A DNA stretch of 36,953 bases from an uncultured Chloroflexota bacterium (GCA_937870845.1 CALMZR010000326.1:1-36953); one strand, 5' to 3'; shown: positions 8,025 through 16,487, numbered from the stretch's first letter. Notes: generated by a model not told the origin, from the sequence alone. Translations and numbers: made by a program.

Positions 8025-8321
8025 TCACAACTCACACCCGCCGCGCTCGACGATGGCGGCGCAGTGGGAGGCCGGCCAGACCTCGACGCTGCCGGCCATG
8101 GCGAATGGTTGCAGAAACGCCTCGAGTTTGGCGCGGTCGTCGGCCTCGGCGATGAGGTAGAGGGTGTGCTGGCCGTCGATGACCGCCTCGCCGTGGATGA
8201 CCACGCCGTGCTCCCTGGCGTTCTCCCCGCCGAGGTGGTCGAGGAGCATCTTCCCCATCGCGGGGTTCCTGGCCGGGCACGTTTCGGCCGCGTGCTGGTG
8301 ACGGGCGACAAACAGGCTCAC
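8025..8321 (-). CDS. Small conserved protein, ferredoxin-like/DUF3303-like fold suspected
   Basis: 98 residues. The GTG at 8321 was chosen because AGGAGG lies six bases upstream; an in-frame GTG at 8342 has no such site. The sequence begins VSLFVARHQHAAETCPAR and later has HTLYLIAEADDRAKLEAFLQPFAMAGSVEVWPAS. This looks like a small alternating beta-alpha-beta dimeric barrel with one or two cysteines. No function can be assigned from the sequence. It precedes the persulfide dioxygenase in the same direction, separated by repeat locus A, so a role in sulfur handling is only a contextual guess. Confidence 0.75.
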   Translation of the reverse strand: MSLFVARHQHAAETCPARNPAMGKMLLDHLGGENAREHGVVIHGEAVIDGQHTLYLIAEADDRAKLEAFLQPFAMAGSVEVWPASHCAAIVERGGCEL

Positions 8322-8413
8322 GGCTCGCCTCCTGCTTTCCACGGATCTCGCGTGACGCTATCGTACACCCATCGGCCGCCGTCGCTCGCCATCGCCCGAG
8401 CGGAGGGCGCCGG

Positions 8414-8517
8414 CCGTGTCATGCCGAGCGGAGCGAGGGCTCCCAAGAATCATCTTGGCGTTACCGACACGCCGTCTCATGGAGCGCCGAGATTCCTCCT
8501 GCGTCGGAATGACACGG
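8414..8517. repeat. About 100-bp element with terminal inverted repeats, copy 1
   Basis: The ends CCGTGTCATGCCGA (8414-8427) and TCGGAATGACACGG (8504-8517) are inverted repeats with one mismatch. Inside are GAGCGGAGCGAGG near the left end, GCGTTACCG, and GCGCCGAGATTCCTCCT near the right end. A second copy with the same order of motifs lies at 16398-16487. No gene lies inside. This is a MITE- or REP-like non-coding repeat. Confidence 0.75.
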
Positions 8518-8528
8518 TGGGGCGCGCC

Positions 8529-9224
8529 CTACGTCGGCCGGACCCGCAGCCCGTGCGGGTCGGCGACGTCGGCGCCGTCCACGACGTTCGCGATCGGCAG
8601 CACGGCGATTAGCTCGCCGGAGCGGCCGCCGTCGGCGACCCGGATGAGGCCGAGACCCGGCGTCGCGCCGACGGCGTTATGGTGGTCCGGGGCGTTGCCG
8701 GTCGGCGGGGCCAGCCCGCGCAACGAGGCGAACACCCAGGTCCGATCCGGCGAGACGTCGATCAGGTCCGGGGCCGGGTCGTCGCTGACCGGCCCGGCGA
8801 GCGCGATCTCGTCGACGACATCGTTCGTGGCGGTGGCGACGACGACGATGGCGTTTGCGGCCCGGTCGGCGACCCAGAGGTAGGCGCCGTCGCCGGTCAG
8901 CGCCGCGCCGTGGGAGTCGGCGCCCTCCCCCTCTTCGATGCTGAAGACGAGCGCCGGCGGCGGGGTGTTCGGGGCCGCGGGGGCGCTCGTGAAATCGCTC
9001 ACGTTGAAGGCGTAGAGGCTGGAGCCGAAGGGGTGGGTCGGCGTGCCGCCGCCGGCGTTGAGGTAGAGTGTGCCGTCCGCCGTCTCCACACCGCCGCAGC
9101 CGTTCTGGTTCACCGTCGCCGCGTCGTATTCCGCGACGATGGCCATCGGCGTGGCCGTGCTGTCGACGACGAAGAGTCCCCCGCCACGCAACGTGACGGC
9201 CGTGAATCGGCTGCCAGCGTCGAT
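8529..9224 (-). pseudogene. C-terminal fragment of a beta-propeller protein
   Basis: The frame encodes about 230 residues with propeller-like blades (GGGLFVVDSTATPMAIVAEY, GVETADGTLYLNAGG, GAALTGDGAYLWVADRAANAIVVV, ending in DPHGLRV). It resembles the last half of YVTN- or lactonase-type propellers. The first half is missing. Instead, the same frame begins with residues that belong to an NB-ARC ATPase (VTSRSVLRVSGERDIPV), and the switch happens near 9224. It has no signal peptide and no plausible start of its own. A deletion or an assembly join between two unrelated genes would explain it. Confidence 0.7.
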
Positions 9225-9703
9225 GACCGGGATGTCCCGCTCCCCGGAGACGCGCAGGACGGAGCGGCTCGTGACCATGCCTTCACCCGCGGACAGGCGG
9301 CGAGCCTGACGACGAGGGGCGCCGCCGCGACGACGTGCTCGAAGTTGTCGAGGATGAGCGGGAGCTCCCGACCGCGCAGGAAGGAGATCAGCGGATCGAC
9401 GACGCTGTCGCCCCCGGGCTCCCGTAGGCCGACCGCCTGCGCGATGGCCGGGATCACAAGCTCGGGGTCGGAAACCGGGGCGAGCGCGACGAGGAAGACG
9501 TCAGCGACGTGTGGCGCGGCCTCGGCCGCGACCTCCAGCGCGAGGCGCGTCTTGCCGACGCCGCCGGGGCCGGTCAGGCTGAGGAGGCGAACGTCGGGCC
9601 GGATGAGGCGCTCGCACACTTCCGCCACCAGCCGCTCGCGCCCGATAAACGGGGTGAGCGGCGCCGGCAACGAGGATGGGCGGTCCGGACGAGCAGCGGC
9701 CAT
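9225..9703 (-). pseudogene. 5' fragment of an AfsR/LuxR-like NB-ARC ATPase regulator, frameshifted
   Basis: From the ATG at 9703 the frame reads PLTPFIGRERLVAEV, then a Walker A motif GPGGVGKTR, and a Walker B-like LPLILDNFEHVV. This is the typical start of Chloroflexota AfsR-like ATPase regulators, here without an N-terminal HTH. After CPRVK the frame is lost. The expected continuation (VTSRSVLRVSGERDIPV) is read one frame over, starting near 9278, consistent with one missing base. The similarity then stops at about 9224, so the rest of the ATPase and its TPR or LuxR part are absent. Confidence 0.8.
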
Positions 9704-9909
9704 GTGGGACCTCGGCTGGAGCAGACACCGCGCCATGCGTCGCACATGGAGGGCGCCGCCTGGCCCGGGTCAATCGTAGCAGCCGCTTTCACGCCCCGAT
9801 CCGGGTCGGGGGGCGACGGCGTCCTCACGAGGATGGGCGACCATCCAAAGAAGTCTGATACGGTCACGCGGGTTCAGGCATGGGTTCGACCAAACAAAGG
9901 GGCAATGAC

Positions 9910-10416
9910 ATGGCTGATGCGAACGCTGACTTCGATCGAGAGGCGGCCCAGATCTGGGCGCTGAACCGCGAGGGCCGCGCCGAGGAAGCGCTGGCCGCCG
10001 CGCGAGCCCTGGTCGAGCGCCACCCCGACAATCCCCGCGCCCACTTCGAGTATGGCGGCGCGCTCGATTATCAGGGGCGGGAGGCCGAGGCGGTCGCGCC
10101 CTACCGCCGGGCGCAGGAGCTGGGTCTCGCCGGCGCCGACCTGTCCCGGCTCTACGTGCAACTCGGCAGCACCCTGCGCAATCTGGGCCAGGCGTGGGAA
10201 GCGGTTCACCTCCTGGAAGAAGGGCGCGCGCAATTCCCCGATTACGCCCCCATCCGCGCCTTCCACGCCCTGGCCCTCCTCAGCGCCGACTGCGGCAAAG
10301 ACGCGGCGATCGAGCTGCTCGAGCTGCTCCTGGCCCACGGCGCCGCCATCAACCTGGACGGCTACGAACGCGCCCTCCGCGAGTACACGGCCGAGCTGCG
10401 CAAGCAGACAGGGTGA
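9910..10416 (+). CDS. Tetratricopeptide repeat protein
   Basis: 168 residues. The ATG at 9910 follows AAAGGGG at 9896-9903; an ATG at 9880 is the alternative. The protein is made of helix pairs typical of TPRs: AAQIWALNREGRAEEALAAA, ARAHFEYGGALDYQGREAEAV (approximate repeat edges), LYVQLGSTLRNLGQAWEAV and FHALALLSADCGKDAAIEL. There is no signal peptide, so it should be cytoplasmic. TPRs bind other proteins; the partner is unknown. The gene converges on vapC, and a short heptamer repeat begins just after its stop codon. Confidence 0.82.
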   Translation: MADANADFDREAAQIWALNREGRAEEALAAARALVERHPDNPRAHFEYGGALDYQGREAEAVAPYRRAQELGLAGADLSRLYVQLGSTLRNLGQAWEAVHLLEEGRAQFPDYAPIRAFHALALLSADCGKDAAIELLELLLAHGAAINLDGYERALREYTAELRKQTG

Positions 10417-10417
10417 T

Positions 10418-10438
10418 GAGCTGCGAGCTGTGAACTAT
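10418..10438. repeat. Three degenerate heptamers after a stop codon (locus E)
   Basis: GAGCTGC, GAGCTGT and GAACTAT follow one another starting two bases after the TGA of the TPR gene. No inverted partner array was found before the vapC stop at 10535. The period and position match the larger arrays, so this may be a decayed remnant, but three units could also arise by chance. Confidence 0.4.
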
Positions 10439-10534
10439 GGGCGACCAGTCGAAGGCAGGGGTGCATAGGAGCAGTGTGCCCGCATCGCGTCATCCTGACG
10501 CCCGCGGCGCGGCAGACGGGGCGAAGATAGCCTC

Positions 10535-10963
10535 CTACGCGAGCGGGTTGGTCCAGCGGAGTCCGCGGAAGCGGGCGAAATCTGTATCGGCGGAGCAGAC
10601 CTCGCCCCCGTGCTCGATCGCCAGCGCCGCAAGATGCGCGTCCGTCGTGATGTTGCCCGCCGTCCCCAGCGGCTCGACGAGCCCGCGCAGCACCGCGAGA
10701 TGACGCTCAGTCGGCTGGAGGACGAGTGCACACGGCTGGGCGAGCCAGCCCTCGACCACGGCGAAGGCCTCGGCCGGGGCGAGCGGGTTCGCGAAGAGCT
10801 GAGGGCGGGTCGACAGCCGCACGAACGCGAGCATGACCACCCACGCGAAGCCAACCGGCTCGGTTCCGGACAGCAGCGCTTCGAGCCACGCGCGAGCGCG
10901 GGCATGGAGGAGCGATTCCTCGTCGAGCGCGTACAGGAGGAGGTTGGCATCGGGTAGCTTCAC
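10535..10963 (-). CDS. PIN-domain toxin, VapC family
   Basis: 142 residues from a GTG at 10963. The PIN-domain acidic residues are visible: D5 in KLPDANLLLYALD, a central conserved Glu/Asp area, and TTDAHLAALA followed by SADTDFARF. VapC toxins are RNases that cut tRNA or rRNA when free of VapB. It starts 19 bases after the antitoxin gene, and no good ribosome site is visible, so it probably relies on coupled translation. The length matches the family. Confidence 0.88.
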   Translation of the reverse strand: MKLPDANLLLYALDEESLLHARARAWLEALLSGTEPVGFAWVVMLAFVRLSTRPQLFANPLAPAEAFAVVEGWLAQPCALVLQPTERHLAVLRGLVEPLGTAGNITTDAHLAALAIEHGGEVCSADTDFARFRGLRWTNPLA

Positions 10964-10982
10964 GGAGGCGGCTCGAGCTCGT

Positions 10983-11252
10983 TCACTTCTGTAGCGCGAG
11001 CTTGCGGGCGATTTCCTCGTCCTCGAGAGCGGCGGCCAGTTGCAGCGCGTGCGTCAGGTCGGCGCCCGGCCGCAGCCCCATGGGGCGGGACGGCGCCTGG
11101 TACGGCCGGCCACCACCCCGCTCGGCGGCTAGACCCGCGCGGACGGCGCTATTCAGCGCGGCCTTGAAGGAGAGGTTACGGCGGCGCGCGAGGGCCTTGA
11201 GCTGCTCGGCAACATCGGGATCGAGGGTTACGGTTGTGCGCATCGACGCCAT
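10983..11252 (-). CDS. Ribbon-helix-helix antitoxin, VapB-like
   Basis: 89 residues. The N-terminus MRTTVTLDPDVAEQLKALARRRNLSFKAALNSAVRAGL is a ribbon-helix-helix DNA-binding domain. The C-terminal part (RPGADLTHALQLAAALEDEEIARKL) would wrap the toxin. The ATG at 11252 coincides with the predicted transcription start of the upstream promoter; an ATG three codons later (11243) is possible. No Shine-Dalgarno sequence is seen, as expected of a leaderless message. The pair is expected to repress its own promoter. Confidence 0.88.
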   Translation of the reverse strand: MASMRTTVTLDPDVAEQLKALARRRNLSFKAALNSAVRAGLAAERGGGRPYQAPSRPMGLRPGADLTHALQLAAALEDEEIARKLALQK

Positions 11253-11258
11253 GGAGGC

Positions 11259-11286
11259 ATCATAGCAGCAACTACCATGCTGTCAA
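11259..11286 (-). promoter_or_regulatory. Near-consensus promoter of vapBC with inverted repeat in the spacer
   Basis: On the minus strand TTGACA (11286-11281) is followed after 16 bases by TATGAT (11264-11259). Transcription would start about seven bases on, at or next to the ATG at 11252. A 5-bp inverted repeat, CAGCA (11266-11270) and TGCTG (11278-11282), lies in and next to the spacer and could be the VapB binding site. Confidence 0.65.
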
Positions 11287-11359
11287 GATGCCAGCCGGCG
11301 ATCTCAGTTATGTAGACACGACGACGGCTCGATCGCTCCTTGCTGAAACGTCCTTCTCG

Positions 11360-12271
11360 TCACGCCCGCGCCTTCGGGTCCAGCACATCGCGCAGGCCAT
11401 CGCCGACGAGGTTGAAGGCGAAGACGGTGGCCAGCAGGGCGAGTCCGGGGGCGAGGGAGTACCACGGGACCAGGGCCAGGTGGACCGTGCCCTCGCGGAT
11501 CATCTGGCCCCAGGTGGGGGTGGGGGGCGCGACGCCGAGGCCGATGAAGCTGAGGCTGGCTTCGAGGCGGATGGCCGAGGCGGTCCACAGGCTGGCGTAG
11601 ACGAGCAGATCGCCACCCACGTTGGGGAGGATGTGGACGCGCAGCAGCCGCCCGTCCTTGACCCCGATGGAGCGGGCGGCCTCGACGAACTCCTTGCCCT
11701 TGATCGCCAGCGTCGGCCCGTAGGCGATGCGCGCGAAGCGGGGGGCGATCGTCAGCCCGATGGCCAGGATCATCTTCTCCAGGCCTGGGCCGAGCACGGC
11801 CAGCACGAGCAAGCCGGTGATGAGATCCGGGAAGGCGAGCATGACGTCGGTCAGGCGCATGAGGCCGCTCTCGACCTTGCCGCCGAAGTAGCCGGCGACG
11901 ACGCCGATGGCGGTGCCGAGCGCGCCGCCGAGCGCAACGGAGAAGACGCCGACCATCAGCGCGATGCGAGCGCCGAAGATGACGCGGGAGAGAATGTCGC
12001 GCCCCTTGTCGTCGGTGCCAAGCAGGTATTCCGAGTCGGGCGGGGCGAGGCGGTTGCTGACGCTCTGGTCGAGCGGGTCGTGCGGGACGAGCAGCGGGGC
12101 GGCGATGGCGATGAGGACGATAACCAGAATCATCACCACGCCGAGGACGGCGGTGCGGTTGCTCGTGAACGTGCGGAGGGCGCGCTCGCGCTGGGAGATG
12201 AGGCGCGGCGCGTCGGGCGCGCCGAGGGTTGGCTGCCCGGCAAGTTCGGCGTTGGCGGCCACGTTCGCCAT
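11360..12271 (-). CDS. Oligopeptide ABC importer permease, DppC/OppC type
   Basis: 303 residues. There is one N-terminal membrane segment (VVMILVIVLIAIAAPLL, about 45-61), then the OppC-type GTDDKGRDILSRVIFGARIAL, then five more membrane segments. The EAA loop reads EFVEAARSIGVKDGRLLRVHILPN. The ATG overlaps the stop of the partner permease by four bases (ATGA). It would form the membrane channel with that partner. No ATPase gene (OppD/F) follows; the next genes are the VapBC pair. Confidence 0.93.
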   Translation of the reverse strand: MANVAANAELAGQPTLGAPDAPRLISQRERALRTFTSNRTAVLGVVMILVIVLIAIAAPLLVPHDPLDQSVSNRLAPPDSEYLLGTDDKGRDILSRVIFGARIALMVGVFSVALGGALGTAIGVVAGYFGGKVESGLMRLTDVMLAFPDLITGLLVLAVLGPGLEKMILAIGLTIAPRFARIAYGPTLAIKGKEFVEAARSIGVKDGRLLRVHILPNVGGDLLVYASLWTASAIRLEASLSFIGLGVAPPTPTWGQMIREGTVHLALVPWYSLAPGLALLATVFAFNLVGDGLRDVLDPKARA

Positions 12272-13212
12272 CAGCCGTACCTCACCCGCGGATCGACGTA
12301 GGTGTAGACGATGTCGGTGATCAGGTTGATGACGACGATGATGAGGGCGTAGACGACCATGATCGATTGCAGCGTGGTGTAGTCCTTCTGCTTGGTGGCG
12401 CCGACCATCAGCTTGCCCAGCCCCGGCCGGGCGAAGACCTCTTCCACCAGCACCGAGCTGCCGATGAGGCTGATGGCGAAGATGCCGACCAGCGAGACGA
12501 TGGGGATCAACGCCGCCCGCAGCGCGTGCCGGACCAACACGACCTTCTCCTGCAACCCCTTGGCGCGGGCGGTGCGGATGTAGTCGTCGCTCAGGATGGT
12601 CAGCACCACGGAGCGGGTCATGCGCGCGATGTAGGCCGTCTCGATGAGCCCCAGCGTCAGCGCGGGGAGGATCAGGTAGTGCAGATTCTGGGCTGGTTCG
12701 GAGAAGGGCGCCGATCCCACGGAGGGGAAGAGCCGCACCCGCACGGCGAAGAAGTAGATGAGGAGGATGCCGAGGTAGAACGCCGGGAACGACAGCCCGA
12801 CGAGCGAGACGGCGCGCCCGACGTAGTCGGTCATCGAGTTGCGGCGCACGGCCGTCAGCACGCCGGTCGGGATGCCGAGCAGGAGCCCGATGAGCGTCGC
12901 CGCGAACGCCAGTTCAAGCGTGTACGGCAGCACGAAAGCGATCTGGTCGATGACCGGCGTCTCGGTGATGAGGGAGCGGCCCAGGTCGCCGCGGGCCAAG
13001 TCGCCGAGGAAGATGACGTACTGCCGCCACAGCGGCTCGTTGAGTCCCATGCGCTCGCGCAGGGCCTCCACCGCTTCGGCGGAGGCGTAGTCGCCCAACG
13101 CGGCGGTGGCGGGATCGCCCGGCGCCACGCGCACGATGATGAAGATGATGGTGAAGACCGCGAGCAGCGTGGGGATGGCTAAGAGCAGCCGCCGCGCGAT
13201 GTGGCGGAGCAT
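12271..13212 (-). CDS. Oligopeptide ABC importer permease, DppB/OppB type
   Basis: 313 residues with the classic start MLRHIARRLLLAIPTLLAVFT, then RVAPGDPA and LGLNEPLWRQY-like segments, and the EAA loop DDYIRTARAKGLQEKVVLVRHAL. It ends in DIVYTYVDPRVRYG, which is typical of DppB. Six membrane segments are expected. It overlaps the downstream permease by four bases. Upstream, a double-hairpin repeat (13221-13336) separates it from the substrate-binding protein gene, so its expression may be lower than that of the binding protein. Confidence 0.93.
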   Translation of the reverse strand: MLRHIARRLLLAIPTLLAVFTIIFIIVRVAPGDPATAALGDYASAEAVEALRERMGLNEPLWRQYVIFLGDLARGDLGRSLITETPVIDQIAFVLPYTLELAFAATLIGLLLGIPTGVLTAVRRNSMTDYVGRAVSLVGLSFPAFYLGILLIYFFAVRVRLFPSVGSAPFSEPAQNLHYLILPALTLGLIETAYIARMTRSVVLTILSDDYIRTARAKGLQEKVVLVRHALRAALIPIVSLVGIFAISLIGSSVLVEEVFARPGLGKLMVGATKQKDYTTLQSIMVVYALIIVVINLITDIVYTYVDPRVRYG

Positions 13213-13220
13213 GGAATCAA

Positions 13221-13336
13221 CCCCTCACCCCAACCCCTCTCCCCGTGCGCGGGGAGAGGGGCTTCGGTTTGGCGACAGCGTTGCCATTGGGCTCCCTTCT
13301 CCCCGCGCACGGGGAGAAGGGCCGGGGATGAGGGGC
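13221..13336. repeat. Bipartite double-hairpin (REP-like) element, copy 1
   Basis: Hairpin 1 pairs 13234-13245 (CCCCTCTCCCCG) with 13250-13261. Hairpin 2 pairs 13294-13305 (CCCTTCTCCCCG) with 13310-13321. Each stem is 12 bp with a 4-base loop. The outer ends CCCCTCACCCC and GGGGATGAGGGG are also roughly inverted. It begins one base after the stop codon of the substrate-binding protein gene. A near-identical copy lies at 19471-19590. Confidence 0.88.
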
Positions 13337-13337
13337 G

Positions 13338-14963
13338 TTACTCCGTTGCCAGCGTCGTCATCTCCGTGATCTGCGGGTAGAGCGCCACGCTGGAGACCAG
13401 CTCGTGGCCGTAGTCGAGCTCGGGGACGCGGGCGTAGACCAGGTTCTGCATGTAGAGCGGGTAGGCGGCGAAGTCCTTCAGGATCTGGATGTTGGCCTGC
13501 TTCCACAGCTCGGCCTGGGCCTCCGGGTCGGTCTCGGCGCGGGCCTGCTCGATGAGATCGTCGATCGCCGAATAGTGGGAGAAGTTGGTGATCGGCGCTT
13601 CGCCCTCGACGACGATGGCGTCGGAGTGGAAGAACTGCGACAGGTAGACGTTGGCGTTCGGGCGGAAGGCGACGTAGATGACGATCGGGTTGACGTCCTC
13701 GCGGATCTGGGCGTGCATCGTGGCGTGGTCGACGACCGTCAGGTTCAGCGTGATCCCGATCTCGGCCAATTCGGCTTGGAGCACCTCGTAGTTGGCCGCG
13801 TAGTCGGTCATCTCCGAGGTGATCAGGTCCATGCTGAAGCCGTCCGGGTAGCCGGCCTCGGCCAGCAGCTCGCGGGCGCGCTCGATGTCCTGCTGGTAGA
13901 GAACGCCGGCTTCCTCGGCCTCTTCCATCGTCAGGCCGCCGGGCATGAGCTGGGCGGGGACGACGGAGTAGATCAGCTCGGAGACCGGTTCGCCGCGCAG
14001 CGCGGCGTGCTCCTCGCGGTTGATGGCCAGGGCGATCGCCTCGCGCACGAGCGGATCGTCGAGCGGCTCCTGGGTGACGTTCATGTTGACCCAGACCGCC
14101 TCGGCGACGCCGAAGACGTCGGCCACGATGTTGCCCTCGGCGTTGATGCGGTCGACCCACTGCGCCTCGTTGACGCCGGCGGCCAGATCCAGCTCGCCGC
14201 CTTGCAGCCCCAGCTCGCGGCTGGAGGGATCGGCGATGTAGCGGACCTCGACGCCTCCGAGCTGCGGGGCGCCGCGGAAGTAATCGTCGTTGGCGGTGAG
14301 GACGACGCTGTTCTGCGGGGTGTAGCTCTCGAACATGAAGGGGCCGGTGCCGGCCGGGGCCGTGCGAAACGCCTCGTCGCCGAGCGCCTCGACGGCCTGG
14401 CTGCAGACGATGAAGCCGCCGGAGTAGTTGGCGACCTTGGGCAGGAAGAGCGTTTCGGAGAGCGGCTGATCGAGGGTAATGGCGACGGTGTAATCGTCGA
14501 CCGCCTCCACGGTCATGCCGGTGTAGTCGCGGGAGTAGGCGGAGCGGTCGGGAACGGCTGATTTCTGCAGGGAGTAGACCACGTCCTCGGCGGTCAGCTC
14601 GTAGGCCTCGGTCTCGGCGCTGGGGTGGCACATGACCCCTTCGCGCAGGGTGAAGGTCCAGACCTGCTTGCCGTCGACCTCCTCGGGGGTGGGGATCTCG
14701 GTGGCGAGATCCGGCTCGATCTCGGCGCTGTTGCCGGGGACGAAGCGGACCAGGCCGTTGAAGACCATGTCGGCCACGGTGCGGTCCTGGGTGCCGGAGG
14801 CGAAGTGGGGATCGAGCGAAGCCAGGTCGGCGGCGTTGACGGCGAAGCGCAGGACCGGGCGGTCGCCCTCCTGCGCCGTGGCGCTGCCGACGAGCCCCGT
14901 GAGCGCCCCGGACATGAACACGGCCATCGCGAGCACGATCGCCACGATTCGTCGTCTCGTCAT
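13338..14963 (-). CDS. Oligopeptide ABC importer substrate-binding protein (SBP_bac_5)
   Basis: 541 residues. The ATG at 14963 follows AAGGAGG. A Sec signal peptide is clear (RRRIVAIVLAMAVFMSGAL, cleavage near SATAQ) but has no lipobox cysteine. The mature protein carries family 5 features: a VLRFAVNAADLASLDPH start, DMVFNGLVRF, WTFTLREGVMCHPS, PAGTGPFMFESYTPQNSVVL and AREALA-type C-terminal helices. It captures peptides or similar solutes outside the membrane. It is followed by a double-hairpin element and then the two permeases, and is preceded by the FAD oxidase in the same direction. Confidence 0.93.
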   Translation of the reverse strand: MTRRRIVAIVLAMAVFMSGALTGLVGSATAQEGDRPVLRFAVNAADLASLDPHFASGTQDRTVADMVFNGLVRFVPGNSAEIEPDLATEIPTPEEVDGKQVWTFTLREGVMCHPSAETEAYELTAEDVVYSLQKSAVPDRSAYSRDYTGMTVEAVDDYTVAITLDQPLSETLFLPKVANYSGGFIVCSQAVEALGDEAFRTAPAGTGPFMFESYTPQNSVVLTANDDYFRGAPQLGGVEVRYIADPSSRELGLQGGELDLAAGVNEAQWVDRINAEGNIVADVFGVAEAVWVNMNVTQEPLDDPLVREAIALAINREEHAALRGEPVSELIYSVVPAQLMPGGLTMEEAEEAGVLYQQDIERARELLAEAGYPDGFSMDLITSEMTDYAANYEVLQAELAEIGITLNLTVVDHATMHAQIREDVNPIVIYVAFRPNANVYLSQFFHSDAIVVEGEAPITNFSHYSAIDDLIEQARAETDPEAQAELWKQANIQILKDFAAYPLYMQNLVYARVPELDYGHELVSSVALYPQITEMTTLATE

Positions 14964-15177
14964 CGGGAGTGACCTCCTTGTCGTGTCTGCCGGCATGACA
15001 TGCCGAATCGCGGGGGACCGCCGCCCTCGCCATCGAGGGTGCTGCACATCTGATGCCAGTGGCCAAATACCGCGCACGATCCGCCGGATAGAGGACCATG
15101 GTAGACGCAGCGGCAGTGAATAGGAAAGGCGAGCGCAGGCTCGGGGTGGTCGTTCATAAAGCGGCAGCCTGCCGCAC

Positions 15178-16350
15178 TCAGCCGTGCAGCGTGGCCGCCG
15201 CTCGATCGGCTGTGGCGTGGAACCGGTCGCCACGGAACGGAGCGATCGGATAGGGCGTCGTCCCGCGCTGAACCAGCTCGCGCACGATCTCGCCGGTGAC
15301 GGGGCCGAGGCAGAAGCCGTGGCCGGAGAAGCCAACGGCGACGACGACACCTTCGACTTGGGGCGAACGCTCGATGACGGGCAGCGCGTCCGGCGTCATG
15401 TCGAGCAGGCCGCCCCAGACGCGGGCCAGGGGCGCGGCGGCGAGGCTGGGCAGCGCCTCCACGGCCCGTGAGAGGGCGGTCATGACGTGGCCGGCCGGGG
15501 GCATGACAGGATCGTCGCCGTTGGCGAGGGCATCGAGGCCGTGGGGCCAGGGCGAGCCGCCGCCGGTGAAGCAAACGCGGCCGCCGACCTCCTGCCGCAG
15601 CGCGAGATCGGCGGAAGCGACGCCGAGCACCTGGGCGATGAGGGGCGGCAGGGGGACGGTCTGGATGACCGAAACGTGCCCGATCTCGATGGGAAGCGCG
15701 AGGCCGAGCGGCGCGCACAGCCGAGGGGCGAAGACGCCCGCGGCAACGACAACGGCATCGGCGGCGACGGCGCCGTCGACCGTGCGCACGCCCTGGACCG
15801 TGCCGCCGGCCGTCTCGATGGCGGTGACGAACGTATCGGTACGGATCTCCGCCCCATGCCGTCGCGCGGCGGCGGCGAACGCCTGGACGGCGGCGACCGG
15901 GTTGGCGTGGCCGTCCGTGGGGCAGAAGGAGGCGGCCAGGACCGTTTTGGCCAGTGCCGGGGCGACCTCGCGCACGGCGGCATTGTCGGGGAGGAACGTC
16001 AGGTCGAGGCCGAGGGCCTGCTGCTCGGCGACGATGGCCTGGATGATCGAGACTTCGGCAGGGGAGCGGGCGAGGCGCAGGTTCCCTTCGCGGCGGTATT
16101 CGACGTCGGCGTCAAGCTCTTCTGCGAGAGTCGCCCAGCGGGCGACCGCCGCCCGCGCCAGCGGCAGCTCGGCCGGGTGGCGGCCGGACTGGCGGACGCC
16201 GGCCAGCGTCCAGCCGGAGGCCATGCTGGCAAGCGATCCCTTCTCCAGCAGCGTGACGCGCGCGCCGTCGCGGGCCAGCTCGTAGGCGGCGGCGGTTCCG
16301 CTGATGCCTCCGCCGATGACGACGACCTCGGTTTGGCCGCGGGGCATCAT
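15178..16350 (-). CDS. FAD-dependent amine/amino-acid oxidase (DAO family)
   Basis: 390 residues from the ATG at 16350 (GGAGG nine bases upstream). The N-terminal FAD-binding motif is VVVIGGGISGTAAAYELARDG (GxGxxG at about 13-18), with the acidic residue of the second strand in LLEKG. A C-terminal GFSGHGFCLGPVTGEIV segment closes the FAD site, as in glycine oxidase and sarcosine oxidase beta. Substrate cannot be set from sequence; a secondary or N-methyl amino acid is likely. It lies 214 bases upstream of the binding-protein gene in the same direction, which suggests the importer feeds it. Confidence 0.88.
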   Translation of the reverse strand: MMPRGQTEVVVIGGGISGTAAAYELARDGARVTLLEKGSLASMASGWTLAGVRQSGRHPAELPLARAAVARWATLAEELDADVEYRREGNLRLARSPAEVSIIQAIVAEQQALGLDLTFLPDNAAVREVAPALAKTVLAASFCPTDGHANPVAAVQAFAAAARRHGAEIRTDTFVTAIETAGGTVQGVRTVDGAVAADAVVVAAGVFAPRLCAPLGLALPIEIGHVSVIQTVPLPPLIAQVLGVASADLALRQEVGGRVCFTGGGSPWPHGLDALANGDDPVMPPAGHVMTALSRAVEALPSLAAAPLARVWGGLLDMTPDALPVIERSPQVEGVVVAVGFSGHGFCLGPVTGEIVRELVQRGTTPYPIAPFRGDRFHATADRAAATLHG

Positions 16351-16397
16351 TGAAATGTTCCTCCGAGGCTCGTTCGCGACGATGCGCTGCGTGGAAT

Positions 16398-16487
16398 CCC
16401 TGTCAGTCCGAGCGAAGCGAGGTGTCTCGCGTTACCGGCCTCCCCGCTTCGGCCGCGCCGAGATTCCTCCTTCGTCGGAATGACACG
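16398..16487. repeat. About 100-bp element with terminal inverted repeats, copy 2
   Basis: This copy has the same order of motifs as the one at 8414-8517: TGTCAGTCCGAGCG (16401-16414), GCGTTACCG, GCGCCGAGATTCCTCC and TCGGAATGACA at the right end. It lies in the 281-base region between the divergent oxidase and second binding-protein genes, so it may carry or disturb promoter signals. No gene lies inside. Confidence 0.75.

Noticed and set aside
8414-8517. Insertion sequence
   Set aside because: No transposase frame and only 104 bases; called a non-coding repeat instead.
13225-15099. Long minus-strand frame overlapping the binding protein in another phase
   Set aside because: Extreme Arg/Gly/Ala composition; a high-GC shadow of the real gene.
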